A DNA stretch of 64,000 bases from Bolinopsis microptera (lineage: Eukaryota > Ctenophora > Tentaculata > Lobata > Bolinopsidae): assembly GCF_026151205.1 (NCBI RefSeq), contig NC_087075.1, positions 494,501 to 558,500 on the forward strand, written 5' to 3'. The translations under genes and the position numbers were made by a program. This document shows, in pieces, positions 58,976 to 64,000 of this stretch. Positions within the stretch are counted from its first letter, which is position 1; the number at the start of each line of letters is the position of its first letter. Below the pieces are notes generated by a model that saw nothing but the letters and a program-made list of their open reading frames with translations, was not told the origin of the DNA and made no database searches.

Positions 58976-60286
58976 TTGTTTATTATTATTATCAATATCA
59001 ATTTGGAAAATCCCAAACACTCTGTAAATGGTGACAATGATGTGACCAACTCTATCAATCCATACCAAGATTTGAGTCGAGGAGTTTTTCAGTTTGTTGA
59101 CACTGCCAAGTTAGATATAGAAACCCACTATACTCATAAGTTTGAGAATAGGGCAGTTGCATATTACGGGGACTTTCCCTACGCTTACAATGGAGGCTTT
59201 CATAACACAAGGCCAGTAGCAGACAATCCATACCTAAAGTCTATTTTAGAACGCTTACGCTCACAGTTCCCAAAATTGAAATTCAATAGTGCTATGATTA
59301 CAAAGTATAGAAATGGTCAGCAAGGAATTCCCTTTCACTCGGATGACGAGAGGTCAATTTCACCAGGCTCCATGATCTCCACCATCTCTTTAGGGGCTAC
59401 TAGAGTCCTAAGCTTCAGATCCAAACTTAGAGCTCATATTGCTGACCTCACCCTCTCCCATGGTGACATAATGAATATGACCAGACAATCCCAGACCAGC
59501 TTTGAACACAGCCTCATCCAGGACAAGTCTGAAACCATGAGAATAAGCATTACTCTGCGCCTAATTGATGGCAGCGCAACCTTATCTACTCTGTCTGATG
59601 TTTCCAGTCAAGTTAAGAACACTGAACCCTCGGCCCCTAAGACTAGATCAATAGAACATTCTGGTAAATCTTTGTGTGTCTACATTAGCTCTAGTATGTT
59701 CTCCAAATTAGAGGGAGAAAAGCTATCGTCCAAACATCATGAGGCACATGTATTCAGCTACCCTGGTGCCACAGCCAATGCAATCAATGAACGGTTTCAA
59801 TCAGATGTAAGAAAAGACACTCTTAATACCAATAATGTGAAAAGCATTGTACTTATGTGTGGTACAAATGACGTGGACTCTATCCTGAACAGCCCTCGCA
59901 ACATGAGGACTAAACTTCTGTGCCCTGATAGTTTTTCTGGTGATGCTAGAGCTCTTGACTTTACAAACAATTGTATTGAAAAACTTGTACTTTTCCTTCA
60001 CAAGTGGGCACCTGGAGCTGATATTAAAATTGTTAACTTATTACCTCGGGAGAGTTTCTCCAGAAACAAGGTTATAACTGATATCAATGAGTGTATATCA
60101 AATCTGCAAAGAAAATACACCTATGTAAAACTGCTCTCAACCGAGACAAATCGTTTCTTGTTTAGTGATAAGAAAGGCTTTAGAAAATCGTCATTTTTTA
60201 GTAGTTATGGAGAGGATAATGTCCATCTCAATGATTATGGCATAGTTAAATTAGCAAGGCACTTGAAGTATCATGCACACCATTAG
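58976..60286 (+). CDS. AS-LINE ORF1: AlkB dioxygenase plus SGNH hydrolase (5'-truncated)
   Basis: The frame is open from 58925 and is given from 58976 (TTG); there is no ATG before the AlkB core, because the true N-terminus was lost at about 58999. Numbering from 58976, residues about 20-200 are an AlkB-type 2OG/Fe(II) dioxygenase: metal ligands H121-x-D123 (FHSDDE) and H178 (FEHSL), the TISLGATRVLSFR strand pair, SHGDIM, and R189-x5-R195 for 2-oxoglutarate. AlkB enzymes oxidatively remove alkyl groups from DNA or RNA bases. Residues about 232-436 are an SGNH hydrolase: candidate nucleophile in ISSSMFSKL (238-240), G296-T297-N298-D299, and D414-x-x-H417. All key residues are present. A role in repairing or demethylating element RNA or cDNA is inference. 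The spacer to ORF2 is 155 bases. Confidence 0.85.
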   Translation: MFIIIININLENPKHSVNGDNDVTNSINPYQDLSRGVFQFVDTAKLDIETHYTHKFENRAVAYYGDFPYAYNGGFHNTRPVADNPYLKSILERLRSQFPKLKFNSAMITKYRNGQQGIPFHSDDERSISPGSMISTISLGATRVLSFRSKLRAHIADLTLSHGDIMNMTRQSQTSFEHSLIQDKSETMRISITLRLIDGSATLSTLSDVSSQVKNTEPSAPKTRSIEHSGKSLCVYISSSMFSKLEGEKLSSKHHEAHVFSYPGATANAINERFQSDVRKDTLNTNNVKSIVLMCGTNDVDSILNSPRNMRTKLLCPDSFSGDARALDFTNNCIEKLVLFLHKWAPGADIKIVNLLPRESFSRNKVITDINECISNLQRKYTYVKLLSTETNRFLFSDKKGFRKSSFFSSYGEDNVHLNDYGIVKLARHLKYHAHH

Positions 60287-60441
60287 AATACTGCTGAATA
60301 CTGACATAACACTCCTACCATCAGTTTTATTTTTACAGTACGACATCCAGACAAATACAACCTGCTTTTATTCTGTTTTTTAGTTTAAACACAACTTTAC
60401 AACTTTTATTCATTCCATTGTGAATTAATAAGATTCACAAG

Positions 60442-63417
60442 ATGACAAATTTTAATAATGCAGCTGATAGGTTTCACAACCTCTGCATTGGTCATTGTAA
60501 CATTCAAGGAGGGCTTCTCAATTTAGCTAAAAGTAATGAACTTTCCCAACTTATTAGAGATCATAAATTAGACATACTTTCCCTAAATGAGATGAATCTT
60601 AATGATACTATTGACACAGACACCATAAATATTCCTTCCTCCTTCAACCTTATGCGATGTGACAGGCCAAACAGTTCTAGGGGTGGTTGTGGCTTAATGA
60701 TAAACAAAAAACTAGCTTACACAGAATTAGTTATGGATAGTAAGCTTGATAACATTGAAGCATTATGGGTGAAGCTTAAGAATAGCAAGATCAATGTTTG
60801 CTGCTTCTATCGCTCTGGAAATTATTGCAGTGTTGATAACTTTATTGAATACATTCATTTTTGCATGAAAAAATTGAATGGGAAAAAGGTTATCTGGATT
60901 GGGGATATAAACATTGACCAGAATAATATCTCATCCACCCAGTACAAAAAATTAGATATGACCTTGAGATGTTACAATCTAGTTCAAACCATTCAAGGGA
61001 TAACTAGAGTTGCTAAACGTGGAGACAATGTTACCCAGACTACTATTGATGTAATATTCACTAACTGTTATGCAGATTTTGTCCAATCTTCTGTTCTTGA
61101 TGAACGTATTGGAGATCATCAAGCTATTATGTGTGAGATAGATTGTAAAGTACCTATAGCTCCTAAATTTGAGAAGGTTGAAATTAGAAATCATTGTAAA
61201 CGTAATGTTAAACAATTCTTAAACTATCTAGATACCTGTTCTGATTACAGTCCACTATTGGAAAGTACAGATGTTGAAGCTATCACAGCTGGCCTTTGTC
61301 ATCATATTGAACAGGCATATGCAACCTTCTTCCCTTGCAAGACCATAGAAAGGCATGAAAAGTTCATACATAAACCTTCTACTGAACTTTTATATGCCAT
61401 TAATCATACACATTTTCTTCTAAAGAAATTCCGTAAAAAGAAGGATAAGAGAGACAATGGAAATTGCAATAAATGTGGTACATGTAGCAAATGTATAAAG
61501 TGTAATGAGGCCTGGGATTGCTACAAGATTCAGAGAAATATTAGAAATAAATTAGCTAAAACCTGCAAAAAGGCTAATGTAATCGATGATCTACAAGTTA
61601 AAAGTGCCAAGAATGATCTTAAAGGGATATGGAAAACTATCAAACTGGCATCAAATATGACCCCTGGTACAACTAATTGTCAAACTATCAATGAGAATGA
61701 TCCTGAGCTATTTAACTTTCATTTTGCAAATGTTGGATCAAGATTACAAAATCAGGCCCCCAATATTGAAAGAGTTAGTTTTACTGATTTTTTACCTCCT
61801 AGAACTTCTAATATCTCATTTGATAGATTCCAAGAAATAAATGAAACTGATATCCTAATGTATGTCGAAACGCTCAAGAATGACAAGGCCTCATATGACA
61901 ATGTGCCTCTATTTTTACTTAAGCAAGCTGTACCACACATAGTTGAGCCACTGACCCACATTGTCAATCTGAGCCTTAATACAGGTGTTGTACCAACCCT
62001 TTGTAAAAAAGCTAGAGTAACTCCCATCCATAAGGCAGGAATGAAAGATGATCCTAATAATTACAGGCCAATATCCATCCTTCCACTTGTAGGAAAACTT
62101 ATAGAATACTTTGTCGGCAAGCAACTCACTGATTACATGGAAGAGAACAAACTTTTCATCCGGCATCAATATGGCTTTCGGAAAAATCACTCCACAACTT
62201 ATCTGATGTACGATCTGATGGACGAAAAATATATGAGTAAATCTAAGTCTTATAAACCAGGAATCATCTTTCTTGATCTTAAGAAGGCCTTTGACACAGT
62301 GAATCATGAAATATTGCTTCAAAAATTGGCATATTATGGAATTGGTGGCATTGCTTTAACCTGGTTTAAGAACTTCTTATCTTGTAGATATCAATGCACT
62401 AGGATCAATGGCAATCTAAGCTCATTTTTAGAAGTTCTGAGTGGTGTACCACAAGGAAGCATCATTGGGCCTATATTATTTAGTATCTTCATAAATGACA
62501 TCATTTATGCCTGTAACCTATCTAAGCCCTTTCTATTTGCAGATGATGGTGCACTATTCTTTGATCAAACCTGCAGAAGCACATTTATAAACATGAAAAT
62601 AGAACTTATGACAATCTTTAAATGGCTCAGTGTTAATAAATTATCACTCAATGAAAAGAAGACTGAATTCCTATTGTTTGATTCTGTTGACCAACATGAT
62701 GAAATAACCATTGATTGTAATGAGGTAACTTTCACAATCAAGGAGTGCAAAGAGACAAAATATCTTGGCCTCATTCTAGATAGTAAATTAAACTTCAAAA
62801 GCCATGTAGATTATATTATTAGGAAGGTCATGAAGAGAATTGGTGCCATGTATAGAAGTAAAGCACTGCTACCCATTAAATATAGGAAAATGTTTGCCAA
62901 TGCACTCATGTTGCCACAATTCGATTATTTAGACACGATCTATTGTAGAGCTGGCAAGACAAAACTTGCTGAACTTGACACTCTGTACAAAAAGGTAGCC
63001 AAAATAGCTCTCAACGTTCCAAAAACAGAGAGCAGCCTTAATGTTTATAGAGACATGAAATGGTTACCACTCCATCTTAGACGACAACTCCATCTGTCAA
63101 ATTATATGTTTAGAATCATCCATGACAATTGTCCTACAAACTTTATGAACAAATTTAGTTACATATCAGGAGGTAGTAGGAGCGGCGAAAGCTGCAACCT
63201 TTATGTCAATAGATCAACATCACATAAAAACTTTCAATACTTGGGGGCAAAATGTTGGAATAATGTTCCAACAGATCTACGAAATCTGCCCGATGTTAAA
63301 AGCTTTAGTGATTCGTATAAGAAACAGCTACTATCATCTATAACAACAGACCCTAATTATACCGTCGACAATTCATATGACAAATTTTACACTGCAATCA
63401 TAGTCGCCGATAACTAA
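60442..63417 (+). CDS. AS-LINE ORF2: EEP endonuclease and reverse transcriptase, intact
   Basis: Complete 991-codon frame from ATG 60442 to TAA. Residues 10-235 form the EEP (APE-like) endonuclease that nicks target DNA: N20 in HCNIQGG, E50 in LNEMNL, D155 and N157 in GDINID, and D225-H226 in GDHQ. Residues 342-360 form a six-cysteine cluster (C342, 345, 348, 351, 354, 360). The reverse transcriptase spans about 520-760 with RPISILP, QYGFRKNHST, FLDLKKAFDTV, SGVPQGS and the catalytic F699-A700-D701-D702. After it come LGLILDSKLNF and a C-terminal domain (W-L-P-L-x-x-R-R ... KCWNNVP). Domain order and motifs fit the CR1/L2 part of the Jockey superfamily and target-primed reverse transcription. 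No RNase H was seen. The frame is uninterrupted, so this copy may be young. Confidence 0.92.
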   Translation: MTNFNNAADRFHNLCIGHCNIQGGLLNLAKSNELSQLIRDHKLDILSLNEMNLNDTIDTDTINIPSSFNLMRCDRPNSSRGGCGLMINKKLAYTELVMDSKLDNIEALWVKLKNSKINVCCFYRSGNYCSVDNFIEYIHFCMKKLNGKKVIWIGDINIDQNNISSTQYKKLDMTLRCYNLVQTIQGITRVAKRGDNVTQTTIDVIFTNCYADFVQSSVLDERIGDHQAIMCEIDCKVPIAPKFEKVEIRNHCKRNVKQFLNYLDTCSDYSPLLESTDVEAITAGLCHHIEQAYATFFPCKTIERHEKFIHKPSTELLYAINHTHFLLKKFRKKKDKRDNGNCNKCGTCSKCIKCNEAWDCYKIQRNIRNKLAKTCKKANVIDDLQVKSAKNDLKGIWKTIKLASNMTPGTTNCQTINENDPELFNFHFANVGSRLQNQAPNIERVSFTDFLPPRTSNISFDRFQEINETDILMYVETLKNDKASYDNVPLFLLKQAVPHIVEPLTHIVNLSLNTGVVPTLCKKARVTPIHKAGMKDDPNNYRPISILPLVGKLIEYFVGKQLTDYMEENKLFIRHQYGFRKNHSTTYLMYDLMDEKYMSKSKSYKPGIIFLDLKKAFDTVNHEILLQKLAYYGIGGIALTWFKNFLSCRYQCTRINGNLSSFLEVLSGVPQGSIIGPILFSIFINDIIYACNLSKPFLFADDGALFFDQTCRSTFINMKIELMTIFKWLSVNKLSLNEKKTEFLLFDSVDQHDEITIDCNEVTFTIKECKETKYLGLILDSKLNFKSHVDYIIRKVMKRIGAMYRSKALLPIKYRKMFANALMLPQFDYLDTIYCRAGKTKLAELDTLYKKVAKIALNVPKTESSLNVYRDMKWLPLHLRRQLHLSNYMFRIIHDNCPTNFMNKFSYISGGSRSGESCNLYVNRSTSHKNFQYLGAKCWNNVPTDLRNLPDVKSFSDSYKKQLLSSITTDPNYTVDNSYDKFYTAIIVADN
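61465..61521 (+). other. Six-cysteine cluster between endonuclease and RT
   Basis: Codons 342-360 of ORF2 read C-x2-C-x2-C-x2-C-x2-C-x5-C (within CNKCGTCSKCIKC...WDC). Copy 1 retains most of it (1737-1800). The spacing differs from the CCHC knuckles at the C-terminus of many LINE ORF2 proteins. It may bind zinc and nucleic acid; that is inference. Confidence 0.75.
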
Positions 63418-64000
63418 GTAACTTCTAATTCTTTTAAATCTGAGGCATATATAATTGATGTATCGAAAAGATATTCCCTTTTTTACCACCTTACCATTCT
63501 GATTGATTTTGCACATGACTGACATGTTTTAACTGGAGAAGGGGTTCCCACAGTGGTAGTTTTATAAACCACTTTTAATTTATTGACCTATTATACTTAG
63601 TGGTAGTTTTATAGACCACATTTAATTTATTAACTTATCATACTTAGTATTTTTTTTTTGGTGACTGTATCACCCAGTTTTAACATTTGATAATTGTACA
63701 GTTTATTGACGACACATTGACTGAATGTTATTTTATATTCTAATTTATATTCTAGATATTTTATTTATTTTACAACAGACGACGACTTCCTGTTTTTTCT
63801 TCTATATTAGTTACTCATATCTCTTGTACAGACTTTTTTACAAGGACATTGACAAATGATACTCACATTAGGCATTCATTATTGCATCTAAATTATTTCA
63901 CTTGCATTAGGCTTAGAAATTTATTCTCTGGTCAACAGATTTCAAATGTTTAATTAATTTGTAGTATGACAGTAAGGTATATAAGAAGTTATTTAATTTT
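63418..64000 (+). other. AS-LINE copy 5, 3' UTR with 47-base tandem duplication
   Basis: After the ORF2 stop the 3' UTR shares landmarks with the other copies. It contains two adjacent 47-base units (63554-63600 and 63601-63647), each beginning TGGTAGTTTTATA and ending TACTTAG. The same duplication is visible in copies 1 and 3, so it belongs to the family. The 3' terminus lies beyond the window. Confidence 0.8.

Larger units (their letters stand above)
58999..64000 (+). mobile_element. AS-LINE copy 5 (type A), best preserved, runs off right edge
   Basis: Homology to copy 3 starts at AATTTGGAAAATCCCAAA (about 58999), directly before the AlkB domain. The sequence to the left is unrelated to the ORF1 N-terminus of copy 3, so the element is 5'-truncated by roughly 0.55 kb. 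ORF1 is open for its remaining length, ORF2 is complete, and the 3' UTR continues past the window end. It is the reference copy used here for the others. Confidence 0.85.

Noticed and set aside
58709..59068. 119-codon minus-strand frame
   Set aside because: Antisense shadow of the candidate exon and AS-LINE ORF1.
60979..62798. Minus-strand frames inside AS-LINE ORF2
   Set aside because: Antisense shadows of an intact coding region with full motif support on the plus strand.
1..64000. CRISPR arrays, tRNA and rRNA genes, riboswitches, prokaryotic operons
   Set aside because: None could be supported; repeats here are transposon termini, tandem units or LINE copies, and gene structure is eukaryotic.

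Overview
The window is eukaryotic and most likely from an invertebrate animal. It is AT-rich, its coding exons are split by short introns with ordinary GT/AG sites, and it is packed with LINEs, a hAT transposase gene, TIR elements and foldback repeats. No prokaryotic operon, tRNA, rRNA or CRISPR array was seen. The phylum cannot be fixed from the sequence.

The dominant element is a CR1/L2-like non-LTR retrotransposon, called AS-LINE here. ORF1 fuses a coiled-coil-like N-terminus, an AlkB-type 2-oxoglutarate/Fe(II) dioxygenase domain and an SGNH (GDSL) hydrolase domain. ORF2 holds an EEP endonuclease, a cysteine cluster, a reverse transcriptase with FADD, and a C-terminal domain. The best copy is at 58999-64000 (+): ORF1 lacks only its 5' end and ORF2 is an intact 991 codons. 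Other copies lie at 1-6570 (+, split by a TIR element), 28440-34110 (+), 34850-42300 (-, nearly full length, with a 1.5 kb insertion) and 8775-9660 (-, 3' UTR only). Two ORF1 types (A and B) share an almost identical ORF2, with a sharp switch in identity early in the endonuclease.

Layout. 1-6570: AS-LINE copy 1. 6.6-18 kb: few recognisable features, with an odd homopolymer-rich texture that looks like poor consensus. 18.1-20.4 kb: a repeat, then four phase-matched exons of a beta-propeller-like gene (+). 20.4-28.4 kb: decayed LINE fragments, foldbacks and GC-rich repeats. 28.4-42.3 kb: two AS-LINE copies arranged tail to tail. 44.4-48.1 kb: a cluster of TIR/MITE/foldback elements, one carrying a HIRAN-like coding segment, around the last two exons of a coiled-coil gene (+). 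48.7-55.4 kb: a four-exon gene (-) whose first visible intron contains a hAT (ZMYM/TTF-type) transposase gene on the same strand. 56.8-57.4 kb: a LINE reverse transcriptase C-terminal fragment. 58.75 kb: a candidate first exon (+), followed by the best AS-LINE copy.

The host genes are seen only as partial exon sets and I cannot name them. The AlkB+SGNH ORF1 suggests a retrotransposon that carries its own nucleic-acid dealkylase and esterase beside endonuclease and reverse transcriptase. Sequence quality varies along the window, so many frame breaks in the poorer copies may be assembly errors rather than decay.
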